Assembly: GCF_900101985.1 (NCBI RefSeq)
Contig: NZ_FNAR01000001.1
Location: 248,001-312,000, forward strand
Length of the DNA: 64,000 bases
Direction: 5' to 3'
Origin: Bhargavaea beijingensis
GTDB lineage: Bacteria; Bacillota; Bacilli; Bacillales_A; Planococcaceae
Shown: positions 7,346-16,856 of the stretch, one piece after another
Numbering within the stretch: position 1 is the first letter of the stretch
Layout: every line of letters starts with the position of its first letter
Position numbers and translations under genes: made by a program
Notes under the pieces: model-generated
The model's input: only the letters and a program-made list of their open reading frames with translations
Databases searched by the model: none
What the model was told of the DNA's origin: nothing

Positions 7346-8932
7346 TTATTTCACCATGTTTTCCGCGCCGATTTTGTCATACAGCCCGCTTTTTTTCAGC
7401 AGGATCTTCTTTTCTTCCGGGATGCCCTGGAAAAGAAGCCGGATCCCCTGCCGGCCGGCGAAATCATGGGCGGCTGACAGGGCGGCGACGCCTCCCGCAT
7501 CGAGCGCGGAAAGCCCATGGAGACGGAGCATCAGTGCGTCGGCTGGGGGGCTGAGCTGTTTCTCGATTTCCCGCTCGAACTGCTGGGCGGTTCCGAAAAA
7601 GAGCGGGCCGTCGACGCGCACGGTGCGGAAAACCGAACCCTTCGGAATTCCGCTATAGATATAATCATCCGGCGTGGCTTCCCCGGGCTGCATCAACAGC
7701 TTGCCGCTCATCTTCTTCAGGAAAACGAGAACGGCGAGAAGGAAGCCGGCCTGGACGCCGACTGTCAGGTTGACGAAGACGGTCAGGAGGAATGTCGCCC
7801 ACAAAACGGACGAGTCGCCGGTCCTCAGCCGGGAAATCTTCACGAAGGATCGGAGCCCGCTCATGTTCCAGGCGACGAGCATCAGAATCGGCGCCATGCT
7901 GGCGAGCGGCACGTGCGAGGCGAATGGCGCGAACACCAGCAGGACGAGCAGGACGAACAGACTCTGGACGACCCCCGACAGCGGGCTGACGGCCCCGGCC
8001 CGGATGTTCGTCGCTGTGCGGGCGATGGCGCCGGTCGCAGGGATTCCGCCGAAAAGCGGAGCGGCCATGTTGGCGACGCCCTGTCCGAACAACTCGCGGT
8101 TGGAAGCGGACTTTTTGCCGCCGGCCATGTTGTCTGCGACGACCGCGGACAGCAGCGACTCGATCGCACCGAGCGCCGCGATGATCAGCGCCGGCTGCCA
8201 CAGCTCGAGAATCTTTCCGCCGGTGATTGCCGGCAGGCGGAATTCAGGAAGCTGCTGCGGGATGCCGCCGTAGGCCGTTCCGATTGTCGGGAGCTGGCCG
8301 GGATAAAAAAGCACCGACACCAAAGTCGGGATCAGAAGTGCGGCGAGGAAAAGCGGGACGCGCGGCGCAATCCGCGGGAGAACGATGATGACGGCGAGGC
8401 CGATGGCAGCCGTCATGAATGCATATCCGTTGAGCGTGCCGATATTTCGGAAGATCTCCCACATGTTCTCATGGAAAAACTCCCGGCGTTCCACGCCTTC
8501 GAGGCCGAGGAAGTTGCCGATCTGTCCGGTAAAGATCGTGACGGCGATTCCGGCGGTGAACCCGATCGTCACCGCCCGAGGGACAAAGTGGATCAGGTCG
8601 CCGATCTTCAGGAACGACATGATGACGAGGAAAACCCCTGCCATGAAGCCCGCGACGAGCAGGTCTTCATAACCGTATTCCAGGACAATGGCCAGCAGGA
8701 TCGGAATGAAGGCACCTGTCGGTCCCGCAATCTGGAAACGGGAACCGCCGAGAAGTGCCACAAGCAGCCCGGCGATGACGGTTGTGTAGATTCCATATTC
8801 CGGCTTCACGCCGGAAGCAATCGCAAACGCCATGCCGAGCGGGATGGCGACAATCCCGACGGTGATGCCGGCGAGAATGTCCTTCCTTGCCGTCCGGCCA
8901 TTCAGCGACTCGAAACGGCCCAAATTCCTCAT
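7346..8932 (-). CDS. SulP family anion transporter with STAS domain
   Basis: 528 residues. About residues 15-400 are the SulP membrane domain with ASGVKPEYGIYTTVIAGLLVALLGG-like and QIAGPTGAF motifs, the latter being the family hallmark near the anion site. Residues about 430-525 form a cytoplasmic STAS domain (RVDGPLFFGTA, LRLHGLSALDAGGVAAL). SulP proteins carry sulfate, bicarbonate or other anions; the substrate is not decided by the sequence. It is monocistronic and divergent from cdaA. GAGTCAAC precedes the ATG and no strong ribosome site is seen. Confidence 0.9.
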   Translation of the reverse strand: MRNLGRFESLNGRTARKDILAGITVGIVAIPLGMAFAIASGVKPEYGIYTTVIAGLLVALLGGSRFQIAGPTGAFIPILLAIVLEYGYEDLLVAGFMAGVFLVIMSFLKIGDLIHFVPRAVTIGFTAGIAVTIFTGQIGNFLGLEGVERREFFHENMWEIFRNIGTLNGYAFMTAAIGLAVIIVLPRIAPRVPLFLAALLIPTLVSVLFYPGQLPTIGTAYGGIPQQLPEFRLPAITGGKILELWQPALIIAALGAIESLLSAVVADNMAGGKKSASNRELFGQGVANMAAPLFGGIPATGAIARTATNIRAGAVSPLSGVVQSLFVLLVLLVFAPFASHVPLASMAPILMLVAWNMSGLRSFVKISRLRTGDSSVLWATFLLTVFVNLTVGVQAGFLLAVLVFLKKMSGKLLMQPGEATPDDYIYSGIPKGSVFRTVRVDGPLFFGTAQQFEREIEKQLSPPADALMLRLHGLSALDAGGVAALSAAHDFAGRQGIRLLFQGIPEEKKILLKKSGLYDKIGAENMVK

Positions 8933-9245
8933 GTTGACTCACGCTCCAATGTTGATGTGATCCGGCTGACAAATATAAGCCCGGATCCTTCTATGCAATA
9001 TTATAAGTCAGAATGAGGAAATATTAAAAGGTTCGCATAGGAAAAAAGTTTTATGGCCGGCAAGGGGCCAGAAGCCGCGGATTGATAAAGACGTTTTTCC
9101 GCATTCTCCGGCCCGCGCGGATCCGGCCGTTTCCGCCTGTGTCCCGGGACACCGGTTCCTGCTGTCAAAAGTCTGCATCAGCCGAGCGGTGAAGCGGTCC
9201 GTTATGGTATACTAACCGATATGCAAGCGTTAAGAAAAGGCGGGG
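8933..9245. other. Divergent intergenic region between SulP and cdaA
   Basis: Holds the two opposing promoters. On the minus strand TATAAT at 9000-9005 may serve the SulP gene, though its -35 box is poor. The middle (9050-9180) is GC-rich without a clear structure or reading frame. Confidence 0.5.
9205..9213 (+). promoter_or_regulatory. Extended -10 promoter for cdaA
   Basis: TGGTATACT, an extended -10 element, 33 bp before cdaA; no good -35 hexamer at 17 bp. Likely start of the cdaA-cdaR-glmM transcript. Confidence 0.5.
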
Positions 9246-10088
9246 ATGCCTGTGGCGTTTTTTGAGCGTTTTACGGACCTGACATGGGTGGAAGTCGTGA
9301 TGAACATTTTGGACATTCTCCTGGTCTGGTACGTTCTTTATAAACTGATAACCATCATCAAGGGCACGAAGGCGGTCCAGCTGCTGAAAGGCGTATTTGT
9401 CGTCGTCATCGCCTGGTTCGTCACGAAGGAACTCGGCCTGACGACAATGTACTGGATTATGGAGCAGGTGCTGACGTGGGGGTTCCTCGCGGTCATCATC
9501 ATCTTCCAGCCTGAACTCAGGCGCGCGCTCGAGCAGATCGGGCGCGGGAAGCTGTTTTCCAGAGGCGGCATGGCCGTGGAAGAGGAGCGGGACCGCCTCG
9601 TCGAAGCCGTCACGAAATCGGTCGGCTATATGGCAAAGCGCCGGATCGGCGCCCTGATGTCAATTGAAAGGGAGACCGGGCTGTCGGAATACATCGAGAC
9701 CGGGATTCCGATGCATTCCGATCTGACCTCGGAGCTTCTCATCAACATCTTCATACCGAACACGCCGCTCCATGACGGGGCGGTCATCATCCAGCAGGAC
9801 CGGATCGCGGCAGCGGCCTGCTACCTGCCTTTGTCCGAAAGTCCGTTCATCTCGAAGGAGCTTGGCACGCGCCACCGTGCGGCGCTGGGCCTGAGCGAGG
9901 TGACCGACGCCATCACCATCATCGTTTCCGAAGAGACCGGCGCGGTCAGCCTGACGCGCAACGGAGACCTGCACCGCAACCTGCCGCCTGAGGAATTCGA
10001 AACGCTGCTCCGGAAAATGTGGTTCGGCCCTGCGCCTGAACCGCAGGCCGCCTCGAAGCGGAAACGGGGAGGGAAGAAGAATGGATAA
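9246..10088 (+). CDS. cdaA: Membrane diadenylate cyclase CdaA
   Basis: Makes c-di-AMP from two ATP. 280 residues: three membrane helices (about 16-38, 42-62, 68-88), then the DAC domain with LHDGAVII (DGA at 177-179) and GTRHRAALG (RHR at 209-211), the two catalytic motifs. The C-terminus ends in basic residues GGKKNG as in B. subtilis CdaA. The start is ATG 9246, though GTG 9252 sits better behind AGGCGGGG. First gene of the conserved cdaA-cdaR-glmM operon; overlaps cdaR by 8 nt. Confidence 0.95.
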   Translation: MPVAFFERFTDLTWVEVVMNILDILLVWYVLYKLITIIKGTKAVQLLKGVFVVVIAWFVTKELGLTTMYWIMEQVLTWGFLAVIIIFQPELRRALEQIGRGKLFSRGGMAVEEERDRLVEAVTKSVGYMAKRRIGALMSIERETGLSEYIETGIPMHSDLTSELLINIFIPNTPLHDGAVIIQQDRIAAAACYLPLSESPFISKELGTRHRAALGLSEVTDAITIIVSEETGAVSLTRNGDLHRNLPPEEFETLLRKMWFGPAPEPQAASKRKRGGKKNG

Positions 10089-11481
10089 GTTCATGGACAA
10101 TCCGTGGTTTATCCGCGGCATCGCCCTGTTCTTCGCCGTCCTGATGTTTCTCGTCGTGCAGTCGGACGAGGAACAGGGAAGCCGCGCCGCCGGCGGGACG
10201 GATATCGCCGTCCTGCAGGATGTGCCGCTTGAAGTGTATTATGATGATGAAAATACGGTCGTCACGGGCGCACCCGAGACGGTCAGCGTAACCATCGAAG
10301 GGCCGGGCAACCTTGTTCGGACAACAAAGACGATCAAGGACTTCACGGTGTTCGTCGACCTTCGGACGCTCACGATGGGCGCGCATAAAGTCCGTGTACA
10401 GACTGAAAACCTATCGGAAAAACTGCAAGCCTCCATCGAGCCCGAAACGGTCGATGTCGTCATTGAAGAGCGGATCAGCCGGGAATTCCGGGTGGACCCG
10501 GAGATGAACGAGCGGCTGCTCGCAGAAAACCACGTCATCAACTCGCTCGAGGTGGAGCCGGCGACCGTCATGGTCACGGGGGCCAAGAGTGTCATCGACT
10601 CAATCAGCTTCGTCAAGGCGTCGGTCACGGCCGACCCCGGCGTGGACGGGCCTCTCGAACAGCAGGCGAGCGTCCGCGTGCTGGACCGTGACCTGAACAA
10701 GCTGAACGTCGCCATCGAGCCGGCCGAAGTGACGGTCAAGGCGGACATTTCCCAGTACTCCCGGTCGGTGCCGGTCAAACTGCGGCGATCCGGCACGCCT
10801 GAAGAGGGCGTCACGATCAATTCCCTCAACACAGCGACGGAGACCGTCAAGCTGTTCGGCCCGAAAAATGTTCTGGATGAAATCGGCGAGCTGACCGCCG
10901 AAGTCGATGTTTCGAAAGTGACCGCGAGCGGGAAATTGACCGTGGAGCTCAAGAAACCGGCCGGCGTGACCAAAATATCGCCGGGCTCGATCGATGTTGA
11001 CGTCCAGGCGACGGTCAACGATAACGATGAGGAGACGGCGGAGGCGCCTGGTGAGCCGGACGAACCGGTTGCCGAGGCTGAACCGCCGGAAGAAGAATCG
11101 GAGTCGGAGCCGGCAAACCAGGCAGACGAGTCGTCCGGCAGCAAGGAGACTGCGCAACAGGGCAACGCATCCGGCGCGGAAGACAGCGGAACTGCCGATC
11201 AGGAAGCATCCGGCACCCTGAACGGACTGGCAGTGGAAGTCCGGGGCCTTGAGGAAGGGCAGACCGGAGAGGTGATCCAGCCGGAAGGGCCGCTCTCCCT
11301 CAAGATCCGGGGGCCGAAAAGCGCCGTCGACAGCGCCAAGCCCGGCGACTTTAAGCTATTTGTCCATGCAGGCGGCATCACTGAAGGTGAAGCATCGCTC
11401 GTGGTCCAAGTGGACGGGCCATCCGGGCTCAAAGCCGAACCGGCCCCGGGACGAGTCACTGTCCGCATCGCCGCCGCATGA
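10081..11481 (+). CDS. cdaR: CdaA regulatory protein CdaR (YbbR repeats)
   Basis: 466 residues: a short cytoplasmic end, one membrane helix (about 10-27), then extracytoplasmic YbbR repeats. I count three repeats up to about residue 315, an acidic low-complexity linker (about 316-380, rich in Glu, Ala, Pro and Ser), then a fourth repeat starting LNGLAVEVRGLEEG. CdaR binds CdaA at the membrane and modulates c-di-AMP output. Translational coupling with cdaA is implied by the overlap; glmM follows within 40 nt. Confidence 0.93.
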   Translation: MDKFMDNPWFIRGIALFFAVLMFLVVQSDEEQGSRAAGGTDIAVLQDVPLEVYYDDENTVVTGAPETVSVTIEGPGNLVRTTKTIKDFTVFVDLRTLTMGAHKVRVQTENLSEKLQASIEPETVDVVIEERISREFRVDPEMNERLLAENHVINSLEVEPATVMVTGAKSVIDSISFVKASVTADPGVDGPLEQQASVRVLDRDLNKLNVAIEPAEVTVKADISQYSRSVPVKLRRSGTPEEGVTINSLNTATETVKLFGPKNVLDEIGELTAEVDVSKVTASGKLTVELKKPAGVTKISPGSIDVDVQATVNDNDEETAEAPGEPDEPVAEAEPPEEESESEPANQADESSGSKETAQQGNASGAEDSGTADQEASGTLNGLAVEVRGLEEGQTGEVIQPEGPLSLKIRGPKSAVDSAKPGDFKLFVHAGGITEGEASLVVQVDGPSGLKAEPAPGRVTVRIAAA

Positions 11482-11519
11482 ATACAAACTGAACGTCAAC
11501 AGTGAAGGAGAGAGTCACG

Positions 11520-12872
11520 ATGGGAAAATACTTCGGAACAGACGGGGTGCGCGGTGTCGCAAATGTTGGGCTGACACCGGAACTCGCATTTAAGCTCGGC
11601 CGCTACGGCGGATATATCCTCACGAAACATGCATCTGGCAAGCCCCAGGTCCTGATCGGACGCGACACGCGCGTCTCCGGTCATATGCTCGAAAACGCCC
11701 TTGTCGCGGGACTTTTGTCGACCGGGGCGGATGTCATGCTGCTCGGCGTCATCAGCACGCCGGGCGTCGCCTACCTGACCCGTGCGATGAGCGCGGATGC
11801 GGGCGTCATGATTTCCGCATCACACAACCCGGTGGAAGACAACGGCATCAAGTTCTTCGGCGGTGACGGCTACAAGCTCAGCGATGAGCAGGAAGCGGAG
11901 ATCGAAGAGCTTCTGGACAAGGAAACCGATGAACTGCCGCGCCCGACCGGTGCCCATCTCGGCACGGTCACCGATTACAAGGAGGGCGGGCAGAAGTACA
12001 TCCAGTATCTCAAGCAGACGGTCGATGAGGACTTCACCGGCATCCATGTCGCGCTTGACTGCGCGCACGGGGCGACATCGTCCCTCGCGACGCATCTGTT
12101 CGCCGACCTGGATGCGGATATCTCGTCGATGGGCTCTTCGCCGAACGGCCTGAACATCAACGATGGCTGCGGCTCGACCCACCCTGAAGTGCTCGCGAAA
12201 TTTGTCGTGGACAAAGGTGCCGATATCGGCCTCGCCTTCGACGGTGACGGCGACCGCCTGATCGCAGTCGATGAAAACGGCAAGATCGTCAATGGTGACC
12301 AGATCCTGTTCATCCTGGCGCGCCATCTGAAAGAGGAAGGCCGCCTGGACAAGAATACAGTCGTCTCCACGATCATGAGCAACCTCGGTTTCTACAAAGC
12401 GATCGGCGACTACGGCCTGGAAAGCGTGAAAACTGCCGTCGGCGACCGCTACGTCGTCGAAGAGATGAAGAAGAATGACTACAATCTCGGCGGTGAGCAG
12501 TCCGGCCACATCATCATGCTGGATTACAACACGACCGGCGACGGCCTGCTGACCGCGCTGCAGCTCGTGAACGTCCTGAAGATGACCGGCCGCACGCTGT
12601 CCGATCTTGCATCGGACGTCCAGATGTTCCCGCAGGAACTCGTTAACGTCCGGGTCACCGACAAGCATGCAGTCACGGACAATGCCAAAGTCGCCGCCGT
12701 CATCTCGGAAGTCGAAAAAGACATGGCGGGCAACGGCCGTGTCCTCGTCCGTCCTTCGGGAACCGAGCCGCTCGTGCGCGTCATGGTCGAAGCGCAAAGC
12801 GAGGCGGAGGCCTCCCGCTACGTCAACCGCATCGCCGATGTGGTCCGCGCCGAAATGGGCACGGAAGCTTAA
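11520..12872 (+). CDS. glmM: Phosphoglucosamine mutase
   Basis: Converts glucosamine-6-phosphate to glucosamine-1-phosphate for UDP-GlcNAc. 450 residues. The phosphorylated catalytic serine is Ser101 in MISASHNP; the metal loop is FDGDGDR; the sugar loop is GGEQSGH and the phosphate loop [13 protein letters not shown] 11520 follows GAAGGAGAGA. In other species GlmM contacts CdaA, which explains the conserved gene order. glmS does not follow here; a terminator closes the operon. Confidence 0.96.
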   Translation: MGKYFGTDGVRGVANVGLTPELAFKLGRYGGYILTKHASGKPQVLIGRDTRVSGHMLENALVAGLLSTGADVMLLGVISTPGVAYLTRAMSADAGVMISASHNPVEDNGIKFFGGDGYKLSDEQEAEIEELLDKETDELPRPTGAHLGTVTDYKEGGQKYIQYLKQTVDEDFTGIHVALDCAHGATSSLATHLFADLDADISSMGSSPNGLNINDGCGSTHPEVLAKFVVDKGADIGLAFDGDGDRLIAVDENGKIVNGDQILFILARHLKEEGRLDKNTVVSTIMSNLGFYKAIGDYGLESVKTAVGDRYVVEEMKKNDYNLGGEQSGHIIMLDYNTTGDGLLTALQLVNVLKMTGRTLSDLASDVQMFPQELVNVRVTDKHAVTDNAKVAAVISEVEKDMAGNGRVLVRPSGTEPLVRVMVEAQSEAEASRYVNRIADVVRAEMGTEA

Positions 12873-12883
12873 TTGAATGAGCC

Positions 12884-12922
12884 AGATCCGCCCGGGAGCT
12901 AAACCGGGCGGATCTTTTTTTT
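12884..12922 (+). terminator. Terminator of cdaA-cdaR-glmM
   Basis: AGATCCGCCCGG and CCGGGCGGATCT arms followed by eight T. Confidence 0.92.
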
Positions 12923-12986
12923 AATTCGGGGCGGAGCGGGTAAATAAGATGATAAGAAGTGGATTTCCGGGAAGGAGAGATGGCAG

Positions 12987-13742
12987 ATGGCGCGGATCAG
13001 CTGGCTCGCATTCCCCGCGGCACTGTTGCTGATATTCGGGGCGTGCGGGCAGTCGGACGTGGAGGAGCCTGAAGTGTCGGGGGAAACACACAAACAGGGT
13101 GAGCCTTCTCAAGTTAAGCAGGAAGTGCTGGCGGAAGTGTGGGAGGCCGTCGTGCAGAAATCGGGTGCGGAGCCGAAGCTTCCCCGGGATCTGGAGACCG
13201 GGGACCGGTATTTGGCTGCCAAGGTGGCCGCGGATGCCGATGGCTATGAAGTGGCTTATTACCTGACGGATCAGCCGGTCCCGCTGAATGACCCGGAGCT
13301 TGAAAAGGAAGCCCCTTATCTGATCGCGGCCGCCATCGTCCATGACTCTGCAAAAGGGGCTAGAGCCGGCGTCAGCTACGAACCGGACATGAAAACCGGA
13401 CAGCCGGCGGATCTCGGACACGGCATCACCGGCTACATGGAAGCAGGTGACGGGAACTTGCGCCGCCTCGTGTGGCACGAAGGGAACTGGTCGTTCTCGG
13501 TACACCGGACGGACGGCGAAGGCACGGGCGAAGAGATGAAGGCGCAGGCAAAAGAGATGGCGGAGAAGCTTGAGAAACAGATGCTCCCGCCGCCGCAGGA
13601 AGTCGGGGCCGGAACGTTCGATATCTCTGGAACCGGCGCATCGGCGAACTCTATCCAGTGGCAGGCGGAAACCATCGTGTATTCCGTGCATTTCGGAAAG
13701 CCGCTGGAGCTGATCGACATCGTGGCCAAGATGAATGAATAA
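12987..13742 (+). CDS. Putative lipoprotein, unknown function
   Basis: 251 residues with a signal peptide ending in the lipobox IFGAC (Cys20), then a charged linker and a mixed alpha/beta body. No family recognised. The segment KAQAKEMAEKLEKQML looks like a short amphipathic helix. Start at ATG 12987, 7 nt after GAAGGAGAG. Monocistronic between two strong terminators, so it is transcribed on its own. Anchoring on the outer face of the membrane is inferred from the lipobox. Confidence 0.75.
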   Translation: MARISWLAFPAALLLIFGACGQSDVEEPEVSGETHKQGEPSQVKQEVLAEVWEAVVQKSGAEPKLPRDLETGDRYLAAKVAADADGYEVAYYLTDQPVPLNDPELEKEAPYLIAAAIVHDSAKGARAGVSYEPDMKTGQPADLGHGITGYMEAGDGNLRRLVWHEGNWSFSVHRTDGEGTGEEMKAQAKEMAEKLEKQMLPPPQEVGAGTFDISGTGASANSIQWQAETIVYSVHFGKPLELIDIVAKMNE

Positions 13743-13746
13743 AGGA

Positions 13747-13778
13747 AACCGTCCGATTGCACGAGCGGACGGTTTTTT
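13747..13778 (+). terminator. Terminator after the lipoprotein gene
   Basis: AACCGTCCG and CGGACGGTT arms followed by TTTT. Confidence 0.85.
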
Positions 13779-13816
13779 CATGCATATTAAGAGAAAGATG
13801 ATAAAGGCTGTTGAGC

Positions 13817-13883
13817 TATAAACAAATGTTTAAAAAACAAACACTTGACTACCTCTTTACAAAAGTTTAAGATATAAACAAAT
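13817..13883 (+). promoter_or_regulatory. psuK promoter flanked by direct repeats
   Basis: TTGACT at 13845-13850, a 17-bp spacer and TAAGAT at 13868-13873 form a good sigma-A promoter. The 11-mer TATAAACAAAT occurs at 13817-13827 and again at 13873-13883, flanking and touching the promoter; likely a regulator site (inference). Confidence 0.65.
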
Positions 13884-13906
13884 ATAACCGAGAGGGGTGG
13901 CGCCGG

Positions 13907-15001
13907 ATGAATGAGAAGGAGGCGGCCATTTTGGAGATGCTCCGCAGGAACCCGTTCCTGACCCAGCAGGAAATGGCGGAATCGCTCGGCATTTCGAGAC
14001 CTGCGCTGGCCAATCTGATCTCCGGGCTGATGCGGCGGGGCGTGATCAGGGGACGCGCCTACATCCTCGCCGAGGAAAACCGCGTCGTGGCCATTGGCGG
14101 GGCGAACCTCGACCGCAAGTTCCATTTAAAGGCGCCTGCGCAGTCCGGGACATCAAACCCGGCTTCGGTGACTGCGTCGGTCGGAGGGGTTGCGCGGAAT
14201 GTGGCGGAAAATATCGGCCGGATGGGACATCCCGTCAGTCTCCTGACAGTCGCGGGCAACGACAGCGACTGGTTTCAGATCGAGCAGGAAAGTGCGGGCC
14301 ACATCGACCTGTCTCATGCTGCGCTGCTCCCGGAGAAAACGACCGGCTCTTATTCCGCCGTGCTGGACCCGGATGGGGAGATGGTCGTCGCGATGGCCGA
14401 CATGGAAGTCTACGAAGACCTGACCCCGCAGTACATCGATACCCATGCACCGCTCCTGATGAATGCGGCGCTTGCCGTTGTTGACCTGAACTGTCCGAAG
14501 GAGACAGTCGTCCACATCAAGGAGCTCATCCAAAGGAGCGGGAAGGAGCTCGCAATCGTTCCCGTCTCTTCGCCGAAGATGGACCGGATGCCGGATGATC
14601 TCGAAGGGGTCACCTGGCTGATCTGCAACCGCGACGAGGCGGAAACCTATACCGGCATCCAAGTGGAAGACGACGCTTCCTGGAGAAAAGCGGTCCGGCT
14701 TTTATTGGACAAAGGGGCCGAAAACGTGGTCGTGACGTCCGGTTCCAGGGGTGTCATGGCGGGGAACGCCGACGGGATCCGCCACTACGCGGCGATCGGC
14801 GGCGTCCATGTGGAAGACGTGACGGGTGCGGGCGATGCGTTCGTCTCCGGCGTGCTCCACGGGCACCTGTCCGGATTCGGCTTTGATGACAAGATTCGCT
14901 GCGGGCTGGTGAACGCGGCAAAAACATTGGCTTCCGGCGCGACCGTGCGCCCGGAGCTTTCTGCAGAACAACTTAAAACTGAAATGGAGGAACTCCGATG
15001 A
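13907..15001 (+). CDS. psuK: Pseudouridine kinase with N-terminal HTH (PfkB family)
   Basis: 364 residues. Residues 1-60 are a MarR/LexA-like winged helix ([25 protein letters not shown]), the rest a PfkB sugar kinase with [18 protein letters not shown] (substrate GG) and [12 protein letters not shown], whose Asp is the catalytic base. With psuG directly behind it (4-nt ATGA overlap), the role is phosphorylation of pseudouridine from RNA turnover. The fused DNA-binding domain suggests that the kinase itself senses substrate and controls the operon, but this is inference. Confidence 0.88.
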   Translation: MNEKEAAILEMLRRNPFLTQQEMAESLGISRPALANLISGLMRRGVIRGRAYILAEENRVVAIGGANLDRKFHLKAPAQSGTSNPASVTASVGGVARNVAENIGRMGHPVSLLTVAGNDSDWFQIEQESAGHIDLSHAALLPEKTTGSYSAVLDPDGEMVVAMADMEVYEDLTPQYIDTHAPLLMNAALAVVDLNCPKETVVHIKELIQRSGKELAIVPVSSPKMDRMPDDLEGVTWLICNRDEAETYTGIQVEDDASWRKAVRLLLDKGAENVVVTSGSRGVMAGNADGIRHYAAIGGVHVEDVTGAGDAFVSGVLHGHLSGFGFDDKIRCGLVNAAKTLASGATVRPELSAEQLKTEMEELR

Positions 15002-15915
15002 AACAATATCTCGAATTTTCCAAGGAAGTCCAAGAAGCGATGGAAGCGGGCAAGCCGATTGTGGCGCTTGAGTCGACCATCATCTCCCACGGCATGCCGT
15101 ACCCGCAAAACGTCCAGACCGCCCGCGAAGTCGAGCAGATCGTCCGTGACGGCGGCGCGGTACCCGCGACGATGGCGCTGATCGACGGCAAGATCAAGGT
15201 CGGCCTGTCTGATGACGAGCTTGAAATGTTCGGCAACGCGGACAACGTCGCAAAAGCATCCCGCCGTGACATCGGCTACCTGCTTGCGACGAAGCAGCTC
15301 GGCGCGACGACGGTTGCCGCGACGATGATCTGCGCGGACCTTGCCGGCATCCGGGTGTTCGTGACCGGCGGCATCGGCGGTGTCCACCGCGGCGCGGAGA
15401 CCACGATGGACATTTCTGCGGACCTCGAGGAACTCGGCAAGACAAACGTCGCCGTAATTTGCGCGGGCGCGAAGTCGATTCTTGACCTTGGCCTCACGCT
15501 TGAATACCTCGAGACAAAAGGCGTTCCGGTTGTCGGCTACGGCACGGACGAACTCCCGGCGTTCTTCACCCGCAAAAGCGGCTTCCCGGTCAACTTCCGT
15601 TCCGACAGCGCGGAAGAAGTGGCGGGCATGCTGAAAGCGAAATGGGACCTCGGGCTTGAGGGCGGAGCGGTCATCGCGAACCCGATTCCGGAAGAGGATG
15701 AGCTCGATGCGGAGTTCATCAACGGCATCATCGGGAATGCCCTGAAGGAAGCGGAAACCAACGGCATCTCCGGCAAGGAGACGACTCCGTTCCTGCTCGG
15801 CAAAGTAAAAGAACTCACCGAAGGCAAGAGCCTCGTCGCCAACATCGCGCTTGTAAAGCACAACGCGAAGGTCGGGACGGAGATCGCGGTTGCATTTAAT
15901 GAATTAAATCAGTGA
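14998..15915 (+). CDS. psuG: Pseudouridine-5'-phosphate glycosidase
   Basis: Cleaves the C-glycosidic bond of pseudouridine 5'-phosphate to uracil and ribose 5-phosphate. 305 residues with the family blocks [35 protein letters not shown] and [21 protein letters not shown], including the catalytic Lys in the KIKVGL region and the Mn-binding Asp. It overlaps psuK by 4 nt and closes the operon at a terminator. Confidence 0.96.
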   Translation: MKQYLEFSKEVQEAMEAGKPIVALESTIISHGMPYPQNVQTAREVEQIVRDGGAVPATMALIDGKIKVGLSDDELEMFGNADNVAKASRRDIGYLLATKQLGATTVAATMICADLAGIRVFVTGGIGGVHRGAETTMDISADLEELGKTNVAVICAGAKSILDLGLTLEYLETKGVPVVGYGTDELPAFFTRKSGFPVNFRSDSAEEVAGMLKAKWDLGLEGGAVIANPIPEEDELDAEFINGIIGNALKEAETNGISGKETTPFLLGKVKELTEGKSLVANIALVKHNAKVGTEIAVAFNELNQ

Positions 15916-15922
15916 TGGATTG

Positions 15923-15950
15923 AAAAGCCGCCTGTGATGGGCGGCTTTTT
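15923..15950 (+). terminator. Terminator of psuK-psuG
   Basis: AAAAGCCGCC and GGGCGGCTTTTT arms and T tail. Confidence 0.88.
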
Positions 15951-15964
15951 GGATTGAGAATGGA

Positions 15965-16039
15965 AGTGCTCGATATATTTGGCAAAGCGCTCGATATGCG
16001 TTGGGAAGTGCTGGATATATCCCAGGAAGGGTTCGATCA
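15965..16039. repeat. 21-bp array, core AGTGCTCGATAT, four units
   Basis: Cores at 15965, 15986, 16007 and 16028, spacing exactly 21: AGTGCTCGATAT, AGCGCTCGATAT, AGTGCTGGATAT and AGGGTTCGATCA. Linkers are unrelated. It sits between the psu terminator and the tetR promoter. Confidence 0.8.
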
Positions 16040-16106
16040 ATGTTGGCGGCGGTGGTAAACTTGCTTTGGCCTAATGGTTGTTATGATCGGAAACATATTT
16101 TCACAG

Positions 16107-16134
16107 TTGCAATCAAGGGTCATCTGATTATAAT
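16107..16134 (+). promoter_or_regulatory. tetR promoter
   Basis: TTGCAA, 16 bp, TATAAT; the operator palindrome at 16138 covers the expected start of transcription. Confidence 0.6.
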
Positions 16135-16137
16135 TAA

Positions 16138-16155
16138 GGAATGAACGTTCATTCC
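16138..16155. promoter_or_regulatory. TetR operator 1
   Basis: GGAATGAACGTTCATTCC, a perfect 18-bp palindrome just after the tetR -10 box. Same outer sequence as the two sites before the MMPL gene, so autoregulation is very likely. Confidence 0.85.
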
Positions 16156-16188
16156 GGGGGTCGTAACCGGGAGAACAGGAGGGGTCTT

Positions 16189-16755
16189 GTGGCGGATAAT
16201 AAGCATGAAAATATACTGATGGCCGCGCAGAAGCTGTTTGCGGAGCGGGGATATGACGGGACGACGGTGCCGATGATCGCAGAGGAAGCGAGGGTGGGCG
16301 CGGGAACGATCTACCGTTACTTTGAAAACAAGCAGATGCTGGTGAACGAGCTGTTCCGCGGATCCGTCGCCCGGTTTGCGGCAACGCTCCATGAAGGCTT
16401 CCCGGAGCAGAACGATTTCCGGAAGAGATTCCGGCATGTGTTTTACCGGCTGGTCCGCTATTCCCGTGAAAATCCGGAAGCGTTCCGGTTTATCAATGCG
16501 GCGGCGAATGCCTACTTCCTGGATGAAGTCAGCAAGTCGGATTTCGAAGGGTTTATGGACTTTATCGAGCGGCACCTCGATGAGGGGAAAAAAGCGGGGC
16601 TGCTGCGTGGGCTGCCTGCACAGGCGTTTATCGCAATTGTCTACGGGACGGTTTTCCACTTGTCGCGGATGTTCGAAGACGGGACGCTTGAACCGTCTGA
16701 TGAATTGCTTGCCGGTATCGAGGAAAGTTGCTGGGACGCCGTCAGCGCGGATTGA
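16189..16755 (+). CDS. TetR family repressor of the MMPL exporter
   Basis: 188 residues. The N-terminal HTH reads ILMAAQKLFAERGYDGTTV, then VGAGTIYRYFENKQMLVNEL, the standard TetR core; the C-terminal ligand domain is unclassified. I start at GTG 16189 behind CAGGAGGGG; the ATG at 16141 lies inside the operator and cannot be the start of a mRNA begun downstream of TATAAT at 16129. Three matching palindromes, one before this gene and two before the downstream exporter, show what it controls. Confidence 0.88.
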   Translation: MADNKHENILMAAQKLFAERGYDGTTVPMIAEEARVGAGTIYRYFENKQMLVNELFRGSVARFAATLHEGFPEQNDFRKRFRHVFYRLVRYSRENPEAFRFINAAANAYFLDEVSKSDFEGFMDFIERHLDEGKKAGLLRGLPAQAFIAIVYGTVFHLSRMFEDGTLEPSDELLAGIEESCWDAVSAD

Positions 16756-16775
16756 CGGCCTGGTCTGGCGGAGAT

Positions 16776-16793
16776 GGAATGAACATTCATTCC
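16776..16793. promoter_or_regulatory. TetR operator 2
   Basis: GGAATGAACATTCATTCC, palindromic except for the centre, between tetR and the MMPL gene; a TTGACG box lies at 16752. Confidence 0.85.
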
Positions 16794-16810
16794 ACCGATC
16801 TGCACGATAC

Positions 16811-16828
16811 GGAATGAATATTCATTCC
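16811..16828. promoter_or_regulatory. TetR operator 3
   Basis: GGAATGAATATTCATTCC, perfect palindrome, 35 bp centre-to-centre from operator 2 and 29 bp before the MMPL start. Confidence 0.85.
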
Positions 16829-16856
16829 CCTATGTTAGATAATGAAAGGTGATCCT

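Noticed and set aside
7517-9016. A 499-codon plus-strand frame opposite SulP
   Set aside because: Low-complexity antisense product; the SulP reading has clear domains.
12873-12986. A glmS ribozyme or glmS gene after glmM
   Set aside because: A terminator follows glmM at once, and the next gene is a lipoprotein without ribozyme-like sequence upstream.
16141-16188. ATG 16141 as the TetR start
   Set aside because: It lies within the operator at the expected start of transcription; GTG 16189 has a proper ribosome site.
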